From the NCBI RefSeq assembly GCF_900105455.1, contig NZ_FNSF01000003.1, positions 124,001 to 188,000 of the forward strand: a DNA stretch of 64,000 nt, read 5' to 3'. Made by a program: the position numbers and the translations under genes. Each line of letters begins with the position of its first letter. Position 1 is the stretch's first letter. This document shows positions 29,206-38,912 of this stretch, one piece after another. Origin of the DNA: Tenacibaculum sp. MAR_2009_124 (GTDB lineage Bacteria > Bacteroidota > Bacteroidia > Flavobacteriales > Flavobacteriaceae). The notes under the pieces are model-generated. The model ran no database searches. It was not told the origin of the DNA and worked only from the letters and a program-made list of their open reading frames with translations.

Positions 29206-30501
29206 TTAATAGTGGCACTTACCACACTCTTTTCCTCCTAATTGAGCAATTGTTACTTGCTCTACTCCGAACTTCTCTGCTAATTCTTTATGAATCTTAG
29301 CATAGTACTCATTACCCTTTAAGTCAACCTTAGTTTCCTTATGACAATCGATACACCACCCCATAGTTAAAGGAGAATATTGGTACACTTCATCCATCTC
29401 TTCAACAGGTCCGTGACATTTTTGACACTTTAATCCTGCTACAGTTACGTGCTGAGAGTGATTATAATATGCAAAATCCGGTAAGTTGTGAATTCTCACC
29501 CACTTAATTGGCTTTGTATTTCCTGTATACTCTAGTTTATCAGCATCCCATCCAGCAGCATCATAAACCTTTTGAATTTCTCCATCTAATTCTTTTTTAG
29601 ATAAAGCAACTCCATCCATGATTACTTTCGTATCATCAGCTACTTCAGAAATATTTTTATGACAGTTCATACAAACATTCACAGAAGGAATTCCTGAATG
29701 CTTACTATGTTTTGCTGCAGAGTGACAGTATTGACAATCAATTTTATTGTCACCAGCGTGAATTTTATGTGAAAATGCAATGGGTTGAATTGGCTGATAT
29801 CCTGTTTCAACACCTACTTTAAACAAGGTACCGAATAAGAAATAAGCAGTTACTAAAGCAGCGAAGATCACAAACAACACATGTAAAAACGTATTCTTTT
29901 TGATACCTGCCCATAATTCAGCTGCACTACCTAGTAAACCAGGTGTTTTTGGAGCTCCTTTTAACTCGCTAATTGTTTTTAATAAACTTCCAATAATTAA
30001 GAAAGCCACTATAATAGCTGCCGCTAAAATATAGATCAACCATTTTGGTGCATCACCTCCATCATCATCTTTCTTGTCATCCTCTACTACCTTCTTACCA
30101 CCAATCTCACCAACAGTAGTATAATACAGAATATCATCAATATTCTTATCAGTTAACTGAGGAAACGCAGTCATGTTTGACCCGTTATACTCTTCATAGA
30201 TTGCAATCGCGTCCTTGTCTCCTGACTTTCTTAAGGCCGCATTATCTCTTATCCAAGCCTTTAACCAATCGTTCTCTCTTCTTTCTTCAACCCCACCAAG
30301 TGCAGGCCCCACAAGTTTTTTATTCAACTTATGACATGAAGCACAAAGAGATTTAAATAATTTTTTCCCTTCCTTTTGTCGAGCTTCATCAACCCCACTT
30401 TCTTGCGAGTAGACTGAAAAACTAACTAAAAAAACTAAAAAGAAAGCTAAACCCTGTAAGAGTGTTCGAGTTAATTTACTGTGATGATTCACACTTTTCA
30501 T
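29206..30501 (-). CDS. actA: Alternative complex III multihaem cytochrome ActA
   Basis: About 431 residues from the ATG at 30501, which opens a signal peptide (TLLQGLAFFLVFLVSFSVYS); an earlier in-frame ATG at 30585 lies on the promoter. Six CxxCH haem sites are visible: CASCH, CQYCH, CMNCH, CQKCH, CIDCH and, at the very end, CGKCH. The first belongs to a mono-haem cytochrome domain, then one helix (LIYILAAAIIVAFLIIG) and a pentahaem region. It is the first gene of the operon, with a leader hairpin upstream. Confidence 0.93.
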   Translation of the reverse strand: MKSVNHHSKLTRTLLQGLAFFLVFLVSFSVYSQESGVDEARQKEGKKLFKSLCASCHKLNKKLVGPALGGVEERRENDWLKAWIRDNAALRKSGDKDAIAIYEEYNGSNMTAFPQLTDKNIDDILYYTTVGEIGGKKVVEDDKKDDDGGDAPKWLIYILAAAIIVAFLIIGSLLKTISELKGAPKTPGLLGSAAELWAGIKKNTFLHVLFVIFAALVTAYFLFGTLFKVGVETGYQPIQPIAFSHKIHAGDNKIDCQYCHSAAKHSKHSGIPSVNVCMNCHKNISEVADDTKVIMDGVALSKKELDGEIQKVYDAAGWDADKLEYTGNTKPIKWVRIHNLPDFAYYNHSQHVTVAGLKCQKCHGPVEEMDEVYQYSPLTMGWCIDCHKETKVDLKGNEYYAKIHKELAEKFGVEQVTIAQLGGKECGKCHY

Positions 30502-30541
30502 ACTATAAAATATAAGTTTTGTATCGATTTTGGTACAATTA

Positions 30542-30592
30542 TTTCCGTAAAGCCAGCAAAAAACAGGGATTACGGAAAGTTGCACAAAAGTA
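30542..30592 (-). promoter_or_regulatory. Promoter -7 box and leader hairpin of the act-cox operon
   Basis: In the leftward sense TACTTTTG (30585-30592) matches TAnnTTTG. Just downstream, TTTCCGTAA and TTACGGAAA (30570-30578 and 30542-30550) form a 9-bp stem in the 5' leader, 41 bases before the actA start. The hairpin may stabilise the long mRNA. Confidence 0.5.
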
Positions 30593-30692
30593 CTACTTCT
30601 GTCTAAATTGTGAAATGTTAAGAGATTTGTAATTGATAATTTATATTAATTCTAAATAAACGAGAGCAACAATGTATTATTCCACAAGTCGT

Positions 30693-30700
30693 TACTTTTG
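30693..30700 (+). promoter_or_regulatory. -7 box of the SPOR gene
   Basis: TACTTTTG, a full TAnnTTTG match, 20 bases before the ATG at 30720. It rules out the longer start at 30672. Confidence 0.6.
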
Positions 30701-30719
30701 TAGAAAGAATATTAGCCAC

Positions 30720-31082
30720 ATGAAAAACATAAGAACCATTTTCTTTTTAGCTGTTTTTACCTTTATAGTAGGACTTCAAATGAATGCTCAAGAAGCCTAT
30801 AACAACACTGAAGCAATCAAAAAACTTATAGAAAAGAAAAAAGAATATAATAAGACAAACAAAACAGGATACCTTATTCAACTGTACAACGGACTAGAGC
30901 GTACTGCAAAAAGCACACGTTACCGCTTTAAAATTGAATTCCCAGGGGTCTCTACTGAACTTGAATATAAAGCTCCTGAATGGAAAGTTCAAGTAGGCAA
31001 TTATAAAACTCGACTAGAAGCCGACAGAGCGCTAAATAAAATAAGAGAAAAATTTTCAGGTGCTATAGTTATTCCTATGTAA
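30720..31082 (+). CDS. SPOR-domain secreted protein
   Basis: About 120 residues from the ATG at 30720. Signal peptide MKNIRTIFFLAVFTFIVGLQMNAQ, then a single SPOR-type domain (GYLIQLYNGLERTAKSTRYR through WKVQVGNYKTRLEADRALNKI and a final VIPM). SPOR domains bind denuded peptidoglycan, so it probably sits in the periplasm at the cell wall. It stands alone with its own promoter and terminator. Confidence 0.85.
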   Translation: MKNIRTIFFLAVFTFIVGLQMNAQEAYNNTEAIKKLIEKKKEYNKTNKTGYLIQLYNGLERTAKSTRYRFKIEFPGVSTELEYKAPEWKVQVGNYKTRLEADRALNKIREKFSGAIVIPM

Positions 31083-31097
31083 TAACTTTTCACATTA

Positions 31098-31145
31098 AAA
31101 ATCAAAAAGAGGAAGTTGTTTAAACAACTTCCTCTTTTTGATTTT
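31098..31145. terminator. 48-bp perfect palindrome, bidirectional terminator
   Basis: Centre GTTTAAAC, arms AAGAGGAAGTTGTTT and complement, flanked by A/T runs. The stop codon of the convergent cvpA-like gene (31120-31122) sits at its centre. Confidence 0.85.
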
Positions 31146-31656
31146 CTTCATTATCATTATCTTCTTTTTTTTCTTCATCTTTAATAATAGAAGGAAAAAT
31201 AGTAGGCGCGATTTTCTTAACAGGTGCGTACAAAATTGACTCTTCAAGATTTTCTTGTTTTACAAATGGTATAACACTATTCATTTTCCCAAAGAAAATA
31301 AAAATAACACTCAATATTAAACCTATTTTTAAAGCTCCAAAAACGCCTCCTAAAATCTTATTAAGTATCCCTAAGGAAGCAAAATCTGCTACCTTTGTTA
31401 AAATTTTGCCCAATAATGCAATAATCACAATAATCACAACAAAGGTTCCAGCGAAAGCAGCTAACGAAACATACTTTTCATCCCAACTAACACTTTCTTT
31501 CAACCAGTCCGCTATGAAATAGGAAAAATGAATGGCACCATAAACTCCGGCAACCAAAGCAACCAATGAAGCTATTTCAACAAAAAGCCCTTTCATTAAT
31601 CCTCGAACAAAGCCGAATAATAAAAGTGCTGCAATAATAATATCGAATGTGTTCAT
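31120..31656 (-). CDS. CvpA-family membrane protein
   Basis: 178 residues with four hydrophobic helices (start NTFDIIIAALLLFGFVRGLMKG; later VFGALKIGLILSVIFIFFG) and a charged Glu/Asn/Lys-rich tail. This is the CvpA/colicin V production family of inner-membrane proteins, whose exact role is unclear. Convergent with the SPOR gene, sharing its terminator. Confidence 0.88.
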   Translation of the reverse strand: MNTFDIIIAALLLFGFVRGLMKGLFVEIASLVALVAGVYGAIHFSYFIADWLKESVSWDEKYVSLAAFAGTFVVIIVIIALLGKILTKVADFASLGILNKILGGVFGALKIGLILSVIFIFFGKMNSVIPFVKQENLEESILYAPVKKIAPTIFPSIIKDEEKKEDNDNEENQKEEVV

Positions 31657-31736
31657 TTCTATTTATTTTTTTTCTAGATAAGCTATAAAATACTAATATA
31701 AATATTCATAAAGAACAAACATAACCATCTCGTTCG

Positions 31737-31744
31737 TATCTTTG
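31737..31744 (+). promoter_or_regulatory. -7 box of the 31758 gene
   Basis: TATCTTTG, a TAnnTTTG match, only 14 bases before the ATG at 31758, implying a very short leader. Confidence 0.55.
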
Positions 31745-31757
31745 CGCATTTAAAGAA

Positions 31758-32129
31758 ATGAGTAAAAAAGAAGACTTAAAAGAAAAATGGGATATAATTA
31801 TTAACAGATTATCATCTCAATTTGCAGATGGCGATGTTTTAGATGTCGATGCCATTATCTATTTAATAGGAATTCAAGAACTTGGAAAAGGTCACCAAAC
31901 CTTTAAAAAGGATGAAAAAATTAACCTAATGCATATTGCCATATGTAAGCTTTTAGAACCTTATGGCTATTATGAGTTTGAATATTTTGATGATGATGGC
32001 TGGCCTCATTACAAAACTATTAATGAGTTACCCAATTTAAAACCTGGCGAACAATCTGTTCTTATTAAAGAAGCTATTATTCATTATTTTAACAACCTTG
32101 GTTTTTTTAATAATGAAAAAAGCCTGTGA
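31758..32129 (+). CDS. Conserved hypothetical cytosolic protein
   Basis: 123 residues, no signal or membrane segment. Acidic, with FADGDVLDVDAIIYLIGIQELG and LLEPYGYYEFEYFDDDGWPHY. I do not recognise a domain with a known function. It has its own promoter and is followed by 183 bases without a gene before the next start. The composition and clear ribosome spacing argue for a real gene. Confidence 0.7.
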   Translation: MSKKEDLKEKWDIIINRLSSQFADGDVLDVDAIIYLIGIQELGKGHQTFKKDEKINLMHIAICKLLEPYGYYEFEYFDDDGWPHYKTINELPNLKPGEQSVLIKEAIIHYFNNLGFFNNEKSL

Positions 32130-32312
32130 AATTTGTCTTAATAATAAGGTCAATTCTATTGTTTTTCTGATAAACTATTTTATATTTACTGAGTAAATTT
32201 ATTGTTTTAAATTTGAAACTTAATAGATTGTCAACTTTGGTACACTTCTTGAAATGAAGTTATTAGACAACATATTTTGACCCCTTATAATAACTTTATC
32301 AAAACACTTATG

Positions 32313-33692
32313 ATGAAAAATTTTCTAAGTTTAATCGTATTAATAAGTTCAATAGCTAATGCTCAATTTTCGGTAAAGGGAACTATGACTCCTCCTGAAG
32401 ATAGTAATTGGGTTATGCTTCATAAACTTCAAGGTGTAAAACCAAAATACATTTCAAACGCCACAATTCAATTTGACACAATTGCAGTAGGTTCTGACAA
32501 GCAAATTTTGGGTAAATTTTCATTTGAATTACCGGAAGATACTGAACCTGGTGTATACCGAGCTACCTATAGAACGAAAGGAGCCGGTTTTATTGATTTT
32601 ATATTTAATAAAGAAAATGTTGAATTTATTTACAATCCTAAATATCCAGAGCAATCTATAGTTTATACTAGCTCTCGTGAAAACAAGCTTTATTCTGAAT
32701 ATTTAGAATCGTATGCTAAAGCTCAAAATAAGGTAAACGAACATCAAATGGAATACTTAAAAAACCCATCAAAAGATGTAAAGAAAGCCTATAAAAAGGA
32801 ATTAGGATACTTAGAAGATTTACAAGAAAAATTCGAAAACAAATCCGAAGGAATGCTTTCTCATAATTTCATAAAAGCTTCTCAGCGTTACAACCCATCA
32901 GGTGTTATTGACGAGATGCCTGAATATGTAAATACTACCGTAGAAAACTTTTTTGAATACATAGATTTTGAGGACGAGGCTTTATATAATTCATCTTTTT
33001 TAATTGATAGTGTTAACGATTTTGTTTTTCTGTTGAACTATTCTGATGATCAGGTTACCCAGCAAAAACTTCACAAAGAGTCTATTGAAAAAGTAATGGA
33101 TGTTATTTCAAATAAGAAAGTAAAAAAAGAAATTATTGAGTTTTTAGCTTCAAGTTTTACAGACAAGAGAAATTCCGAGATTGTAGATTGGCTATTCACA
33201 GAGTTTTACGACAAACTTTCTAACAACGACGAAGAATTCAAAAAGAAAAAACTAGATCAGTTAAGTGTTTCCGTAGGAAGAGAAGCTCCTGATTTTTCTT
33301 GGAAAGAAGGTGAGCAAGAATACACGCTTTCTGAATTATCTGATGGCGAAAACTATCTGTTGATTTTCTGGAGCACAGCATGTCCTCACTGTACTAGAGA
33401 AATTCCAGAAGTGCACGAGTTTATGAAAGATTTTAACACAACCTCTGTACTTAGCTTTGCTATTGAAGACAATGATGTTGAATTCAATAAATTTAAAGAA
33501 AAACTTCCTGGATGGCATAATACTTTCGGAACTCATCCTGAATATAAATTTGATAATGAAGTGGTAAGAAAGTATAAAATTGATGCAACTCCGACATATT
33601 TTGTGTTGGATCAAAATAAAAAGATCATCGCAATTCCAAACACCATAGACGATGTACACAAGTTTTTTGAAAACCTTAAAAAGATAAAATAA
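32313..33692 (+). CDS. Secreted TlpA-like thioredoxin with N-terminal extension
   Basis: About 460 residues. I start it at 32313 (MKNFLSLIVLISSIANAQ, a clear signal peptide); an ATG one codon earlier is equally good. Residues ~20-330 form a beta-rich then helical region as in DUF4369-type proteins. The C-terminal ~140 residues are a thioredoxin fold with IFWSTACPHCTREIPEV (Cys-x-x-Cys) and cis-Pro region KIDATPTYFVLDQ. It likely reduces or shuffles disulfides in the periplasm. A strong terminator follows. Confidence 0.85.
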   Translation: MKNFLSLIVLISSIANAQFSVKGTMTPPEDSNWVMLHKLQGVKPKYISNATIQFDTIAVGSDKQILGKFSFELPEDTEPGVYRATYRTKGAGFIDFIFNKENVEFIYNPKYPEQSIVYTSSRENKLYSEYLESYAKAQNKVNEHQMEYLKNPSKDVKKAYKKELGYLEDLQEKFENKSEGMLSHNFIKASQRYNPSGVIDEMPEYVNTTVENFFEYIDFEDEALYNSSFLIDSVNDFVFLLNYSDDQVTQQKLHKESIEKVMDVISNKKVKKEIIEFLASSFTDKRNSEIVDWLFTEFYDKLSNNDEEFKKKKLDQLSVSVGREAPDFSWKEGEQEYTLSELSDGENYLLIFWSTACPHCTREIPEVHEFMKDFNTTSVLSFAIEDNDVEFNKFKEKLPGWHNTFGTHPEYKFDNEVVRKYKIDATPTYFVLDQNKKIIAIPNTIDDVHKFFENLKKIK

Positions 33693-33695
33693 TAT

Positions 33696-33724
33696 AAAAA
33701 GCCCGCTTTATGCGGGCTTTTTCT
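33696..33724. terminator. Bidirectional terminator
   Basis: A5-GCCCGC, TTTAT loop, GCGGGC-T5, between the convergent thioredoxin gene and yraN-like gene. Confidence 0.88.
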
Positions 33725-33726
33725 TT

Positions 33727-34086
33727 TTAAAAATGTAGAAAAGCATCCTCGATATGTTCTACTGAAAACTTATTTTTTTCAAATACTATCGCAACAATAT
33801 CAAAGCGAATCTCTAAATCAATATCATTGTCATCTACATATTTATTGATAGCTTTAACTAGAAGTTTTATTTTCTTTTCATTCACAAAATCTTGCGGATT
33901 CCCATAGTAAACGGAGGTTCTCGTTTTTACTTCAACAACCACAAGCAGTTCTTTTACTTGAGCAATAATATCAATTTCAGCCTTTTGAAAATGATAGTTT
34001 CTAGAAAGAATTTCATACCCTTTTTCTAATAAAAAGTCGCATGCAACTTGCTCGCCTTTCTTTCCTAATTCATAGTGATCAGCCAT
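33727..34086 (-). CDS. YraN/UPF0102-family protein
   Basis: 119 residues. The family pattern is LGKKGEQVACDFLLEKGYEILSRNY, then KAEIDIIAQ and LLVVVEVKTR, the D-ExK core of a restriction-endonuclease-like fold. A nuclease role has been proposed for the family but is not firmly assigned. It lies 2 bases after the LD-carboxypeptidase gene and so is co-transcribed. Confidence 0.9.
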   Translation of the reverse strand: MADHYELGKKGEQVACDFLLEKGYEILSRNYHFQKAEIDIIAQVKELLVVVEVKTRTSVYYGNPQDFVNEKKIKLLVKAINKYVDDNDIDLEIRFDIVAIVFEKNKFSVEHIEDAFLHF

Positions 34087-34088
34087 TT

Positions 34089-35075
34089 TTATTCAAAAGA
34101 CAATTCTGAAGTTCCTACTTTTTTTATAGTCACCCTAACATTTCTTCCCATTATTAAAGCCCTGTTATCTGGTTCATGACCCGCAGGAAAATTAAAAACT
34201 ATCGGTACATCTTTCGGAACTACTTCTAAGATTAGTTTTTCAATTGAACTACCCCAAGGCGTGGTATTTTTCTTAACCTTCGTCATATCTCCTACCACTA
34301 CCGCTTTCACTTTTGTAAAATAGCCCGCTCTTTTTAAACTTTGTAGCATTCTATCTATTGAGTATTTGTACTCGCCTATTTCTTCGATAAACAATACTTT
34401 TCCTTCTGTAGAAATTTGACTATCCGACCCAAGCATTGAAGCCAATATCGCAATATTCCCTCCTATTAATTGACCTTGTACTGCCGCTTCTTTATTATAT
34501 TTAGAAGAAGATATTTTATAATTTAACGTTTCTCCAAAAAGCGCCTTTTTAAAAGTTGCAATGGTATTAGGAATATCTTCTGGTTTGTCTTGCATACTAG
34601 TTCCCATCATTGCATGAAGGGTTTCTACTCCTAAATTATGAATGTGGTTATGAAAAGCAGTAATATCAGAATATCCAATTATCCATTTAGGATTTTCTAT
34701 AAACTTCGTAAAATCTAGTAAATCTAAAATTCGTACTGAACCATATCCTCCTCGTGCACTCCAAATTGCCTTTATATTAGGATTATCTAATGCATCTTGA
34801 AAATCTTGACAACGCTCTTCATCAGTTCCTGCGAAGTGATGATTTTGATTAAACATATTTTTCCCGTAAACTACTTTTAATCCCCAGCTCTGTGCCAGTT
34901 TTTTCGCCTTATCAATTACGTGCTTTCTATTTTTTAAAATTCCTGCTGGTGCAACAATGGCAATAGTGTCTCCTTTTTTCAATGCAGGAGGTCTTATTAA
35001 TTTTGAAACTTCCGTTTGACTCTGAACCATTATACTAATACTGATTAAAAATAAAGTGATTAGTTTCTTTCTCAT
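34089..35075 (-). CDS. LD-carboxypeptidase (peptidase family S66)
   Basis: 328 residues with a signal peptide (MRKKLITLFLISISIMVQSQ), so it is secreted to the periplasm. S66 hallmarks: KGDTIAIVAPAG at the start of the domain, WSARGGYGSVRIL with the catalytic Ser, HAMMGTSMQD, and near the end FPAGHEPDNRAL with the catalytic His. It removes the terminal D-alanine from muropeptide tetrapeptides in cell-wall recycling. Start overlaps the GNAT gene by one base. Confidence 0.9.
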   Translation of the reverse strand: MRKKLITLFLISISIMVQSQTEVSKLIRPPALKKGDTIAIVAPAGILKNRKHVIDKAKKLAQSWGLKVVYGKNMFNQNHHFAGTDEERCQDFQDALDNPNIKAIWSARGGYGSVRILDLLDFTKFIENPKWIIGYSDITAFHNHIHNLGVETLHAMMGTSMQDKPEDIPNTIATFKKALFGETLNYKISSSKYNKEAAVQGQLIGGNIAILASMLGSDSQISTEGKVLFIEEIGEYKYSIDRMLQSLKRAGYFTKVKAVVVGDMTKVKKNTTPWGSSIEKLILEVVPKDVPIVFNFPAGHEPDNRALIMGRNVRVTIKKVGTSELSFE

Positions 35076-35518
35076 TATTCTATATGTTTAGACAATAATA
35101 GCACTTTTTTTGCGTAACCTCCATTTGTATTACACCATAAATGCTTTTCTGAAATCTCTTTTGGAAACGAAGTTTTAGGATTATCAAACCCAAAATCATT
35201 ATAAAAGCCTTTTAAATCTTCAAATGGTAAACACCAAATAATTTTACCAGTTAGTTTACTTTCATTACATAAAAAAGAAACCACTTTTGTTGCCACTCCC
35301 AATCCTCGATAATTATCATCTACAAAAATCCCTCCTAATTCTAAATTCTCTTCATCTATTGTAACCAAACGTCCAAGACCACAGTTTACCCCATCAACTT
35401 CAGCTAAAACAATGAACTCATTGTGAAAATTAGATGTTTTAAAGCCCACTTTCTCATAGCATGAATTTACCCAGGATAGTTCATCTTTTGTAATTTGTCT
35501 TACTTTAATATTCTTCAT
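35075..35518 (-). CDS. GNAT-family N-acetyltransferase
   Basis: 147 residues. GNAT core with LGGIFVDDNYRGLGVATKVVSFL, where RGLGVA is the acetyl-CoA loop. Substrate unknown. First gene of a leftward run GNAT, LD-carboxypeptidase, YraN; overlaps the next gene by one base. Confidence 0.87.
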   Translation of the reverse strand: MKNIKVRQITKDELSWVNSCYEKVGFKTSNFHNEFIVLAEVDGVNCGLGRLVTIDEENLELGGIFVDDNYRGLGVATKVVSFLCNESKLTGKIIWCLPFEDLKGFYNDFGFDNPKTSFPKEISEKHLWCNTNGGYAKKVLLLSKHIE

Positions 35519-35674
35519 TATTATAATTTCAACTAGTTTATTCTCTTAAAAAGTTAAGAATCCCTTAATAATAATTAAGGCATTTTTTACACCTATTAAT
35601 TTAGGAATGATTATAAATTCTGTGGTATAAGTAAATGTATCTAATTTTGATCAGTCTAAAAAATAGCTTTTTTG

Positions 35675-35682
35675 TATTTTTG
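35675..35682 (+). promoter_or_regulatory. -7 box of metG
   Basis: TATTTTTG, a full TAnnTTTG match, 25 bases before the ATG at 35708. It overlaps the longer in-frame extension, which is therefore not translated. Confidence 0.6.
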
Positions 35683-35707
35683 CTATTTAATTTTTAGCGT
35701 AACATAC

Positions 35708-37771
35708 ATGAACAAACCAAAAAGATATACAATAACAGCAGCATTACCTTATACTAATGGACCGATTCACATTGGGCATTTAGCAGGTGTTTATGTACCA
35801 GCAGACATTTACGCACGTTTTTTACGCGGTACTGGTAAAGATGTAGCTTATATATGTGGCTCAGATGAACATGGTGTAGCCATTCCTATGCGCGCTAAAA
35901 AAGAAGGAGTTTCTCCAAAAGATATTATCGATAAATATCATGGTATTATTAAAAACTCTTTTGCTGACTTTGGAATTACTTTTGACAACTACTCTCGTAC
36001 TTCGTCGGAAATTCATCATAAAACAGCATCAGATTTTTTCCAAAAACTTTATCAAGACGAAGAGTTTATTGAAGAAGTAACAGAACAATTATACGATGAA
36101 GAAGCAAATCAGTATTTAGCGGATAGATTTGTTATCGGTACTTGCCCTAAATGTGGTAATGAGGAAAGTTATGGAGACCAATGCGAAAAATGTGGTACTA
36201 GTCATAATGCTACCGATTTAATTAATCCTAAATCTGCAATTACTGGAAACGTTCCAACTCTTAAAGAAACAAAACACTGGTTTTTACCTTTAGATAAACA
36301 TGAGGACTTTTTAAGACAGTGGATTGTAGAAGGTCATAAAAACGATTGGAAACCTAATGTATTAGGTCAAGTAAAATCATGGATTGATGACGGTCTGCGT
36401 CCTAGGGCCGTAACTCGTGATTTAGATTGGGGAATTCCTGTACCTGTAGAAGGCGCAGATGGAAAAGTTTTATACGTTTGGTTTGATGCCCCAATTGGAT
36501 ACATTTCTTCTACTAAAGAATGGGCAGAAAGAGAAGGTAAAAACTGGGAGGATTACTGGAAAAAAGATGACACTAAGCTAGTTCATTTTATTGGTAAGGA
36601 TAATATTGTATTCCATTGTATTATTTTTCCTGCCATGTTAAAAGCTCATGGTGATTATATTTTGCCAGAAAATGTTCCAGCTAATGAATTTTTGAACTTA
36701 GAAGGAAATAAATTGTCTACTTCTAAAAATTGGGCCGTTTGGTTACATGAATTTTTAGAAGAATTTCCAGGACAACAAGATGTATTACGTTATACACTTA
36801 CCGCCAATGCCCCTGAAAATAAAGACAACGATTTTACTTGGAAAGATTTTCAAGCAAAGAATAATAATGAATTAGTTGCTGTTTTTGGCAACTTCATTAA
36901 TCGTGTAGTTGTATTAACTAACAAATATTATAATGGGCAGGTACCACCTGCTGGGAATTTTTCTGATATTGATGAAGATGTTTTAGAACAATTAAAACAA
37001 TTTCCTGATGTAATTGCTAAATCTATTGAGCGTTATCGCTTTAGAGAAGCCTCCCAAGAAATGATGAATTTAGCACGTTTAGGAAATAAATATTTAGCTG
37101 ATGAAGAACCTTGGAAGGTAATTAAGAAAGATGAAGAGCGTGTAAAAACGATCATGAATGTAGCTTTACAAATCGCTACTGGTTTAGCTGTTATATCTGA
37201 ACCATTTTTACCATTTACTTCTTCGAAATTAAAAAACATCTTAAATATTAATTCGGACGAAGTTAAGAGTAGTTGGAACGACGTTTCTGAAAAAGAAGTC
37301 CTTTTACCAGCTAATCATCAAATTAATAAAGGTGAGTTATTGTTCTCTAAAATTGAAGATAAAACAATTCAAGTTCAGTTAGAAAAATTGGAGGCTACCA
37401 AAAAAGCAAATGAGGCTGCCAATAAAGAAATAGAACCTCAAAAAGAAACCATTGAATTTGATGATTTCACTAAAATGGACATTCGCGTAGGAACTATTAT
37501 TGAAGCCGAAAAAGTAGCAAAAACTAAAAAGCTTTTAAAACTTACTGTTGATGTAGGTATCGATACTCGTACCATAGTATCAGGAATCGCCGAAAGCTTT
37601 AAACCTGAAGATATCGTCGGTCAGCAAGTTACTGTACTTTGTAATTTAGCGCCAAGAAAGTTACGTGGTGTTGAGAGTCAGGGTATGATTTTAATGACAG
37701 ATACTCCTGAAGGAAAACTAGCGTTTATGGAACCTAAAGGAAAGGTTATAAACGGATCTCTGGTGTGTTAA
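35708..37771 (+). CDS. metG: Methionyl-tRNA synthetase
   Basis: About 687 residues from the ATG at 35708 ([20 protein letters not shown]). Class I signatures: HIGHLAG and the KMSKS-like [11 protein letters not shown] zinc knuckle [18 protein letters not shown] lies near residue ~150. The C-terminal ~110 residues after a Lys/Glu-rich linker form an EMAP/Trbp111-type tRNA-binding domain ([20 protein letters not shown]), as in dimeric MetRS. It charges tRNA-Met in the cytosol. The last 7 bases overlap the next gene. Confidence 0.97.
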   Translation: MNKPKRYTITAALPYTNGPIHIGHLAGVYVPADIYARFLRGTGKDVAYICGSDEHGVAIPMRAKKEGVSPKDIIDKYHGIIKNSFADFGITFDNYSRTSSEIHHKTASDFFQKLYQDEEFIEEVTEQLYDEEANQYLADRFVIGTCPKCGNEESYGDQCEKCGTSHNATDLINPKSAITGNVPTLKETKHWFLPLDKHEDFLRQWIVEGHKNDWKPNVLGQVKSWIDDGLRPRAVTRDLDWGIPVPVEGADGKVLYVWFDAPIGYISSTKEWAEREGKNWEDYWKKDDTKLVHFIGKDNIVFHCIIFPAMLKAHGDYILPENVPANEFLNLEGNKLSTSKNWAVWLHEFLEEFPGQQDVLRYTLTANAPENKDNDFTWKDFQAKNNNELVAVFGNFINRVVVLTNKYYNGQVPPAGNFSDIDEDVLEQLKQFPDVIAKSIERYRFREASQEMMNLARLGNKYLADEEPWKVIKKDEERVKTIMNVALQIATGLAVISEPFLPFTSSKLKNILNINSDEVKSSWNDVSEKEVLLPANHQINKGELLFSKIEDKTIQVQLEKLEATKKANEAANKEIEPQKETIEFDDFTKMDIRVGTIIEAEKVAKTKKLLKLTVDVGIDTRTIVSGIAESFKPEDIVGQQVTVLCNLAPRKLRGVESQGMILMTDTPEGKLAFMEPKGKVINGSLVC

Positions 37772-38667
37772 AAATAGCGTATCACGAAATATACAATCAT
37801 CCGTTACCTGACAATCACAGGTTTCCGATGATGAAATATGATTTATTGCCTCAACAATTGCTCCATGAAGGAACTTGCGTTGAGGCAAATTTCTTTACTC
37901 CTGAAATCCCCAATAACAAACATTTTTTTTCAGTTCATACTCCAGAATATTTCTTTGACCTATTAAATATTACACTATCAAAACGAGATGAGCGTAAGGT
38001 TGGTTTTCCTCTTACCGAGCAACTCGTCGCTCGAGAAATGATTATTGCCGATGGCACCATGAAAGCAACTCATTATGCTTTGGAAAATGGTATTGCCATG
38101 AATATTGCTGGAGGAACGCATCATGCTTTTTCCGATAGAGGTGAAGGTTTTTGTTTATTAAACGATCAAGCAGTTGCCGCAAAATATTTACAGCAGCAAA
38201 AATTAGCGAACAAAATTCTAATTGTTGACTTAGACGTACACCAAGGAAATGGTACCGCTGAGATTTTTAGCAATGATGATTCTGTATTCACCTTTTCAAT
38301 GCATGGAAAATCGAATTACCCTTTTCATAAAGAACAATCGGATTTAGACATTCCTTTAGAAAACAATACTTCTGACAATGAATTCCTTTCTGTATTAAAG
38401 AAAACACTTCCAGAATTAATCAAAACAGAACAGCCCGATTTTATTTTCTATCAATCGGGAGTTGACATTTTAGCAAGCGACAAACTTGGAAAATTAAGCT
38501 TGTCACTAGAAGGCTGCAAAGAAAGAGATCGTTTTGTTTTACAAACTTGCTATGACGAAGAAATACCGGTTGTTTGCAGTATGGGAGGAGGATATTCTGA
38601 AGATTTAAAAATTATTGTGGAGGCTCATGCAAATACCTATCGATTGGCGCAGGAGATTTATTTTTAA
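37765..38667 (+). CDS. Histone deacetylase-family protein
   Basis: 300 residues. A GTG start inside the end of metG gives the conserved opening [20 protein letters not shown]. Catalytic motifs: [35 protein letters not shown] and [17 protein letters not shown], with the zinc ligands Asp/His/Asp. The family deacetylates acetylated amines such as acetyl-lysine or polyamines; the bacterial substrate here is unknown. Translationally coupled to metG. Confidence 0.9.
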   Translation: MLKIAYHEIYNHPLPDNHRFPMMKYDLLPQQLLHEGTCVEANFFTPEIPNNKHFFSVHTPEYFFDLLNITLSKRDERKVGFPLTEQLVAREMIIADGTMKATHYALENGIAMNIAGGTHHAFSDRGEGFCLLNDQAVAAKYLQQQKLANKILIVDLDVHQGNGTAEIFSNDDSVFTFSMHGKSNYPFHKEQSDLDIPLENNTSDNEFLSVLKKTLPELIKTEQPDFIFYQSGVDILASDKLGKLSLSLEGCKERDRFVLQTCYDEEIPVVCSMGGGYSEDLKIIVEAHANTYRLAQEIYF

Positions 38668-38872
38668 TTCTTAAACTTCCGTCCTTTATTTCTTTTGTTA
38701 TTTAATACCACTTACCTTTCAAAATTACCGGTATAACAATTCTAAATAATTCGTGGGGCCAGCATAGTTTTACAAACAAAAAACCATACCGCACATCTTC
38801 GCTTGTATATTTTACAGAATTATTGATTATTTCAAGCTTTACCAAAAACAATATTATTTTATCTTAGCATCC

Positions 38873-38900
38873 TCGTTTTTCGACGAGGTTCTTTTTTTAA
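38873..38900 (+). terminator. Terminator-like hairpin just before tex
   Basis: CCTCGT, loop TTTTCG, ACGAGG, then TTCTTTTTTT. It ends 12 bases before the tex ATG. It can end the metG-HDAC transcript, or attenuate tex if the tex promoter lies upstream of it. Confidence 0.7.
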
Positions 38901-38912
38901 ATACTATTCTAT

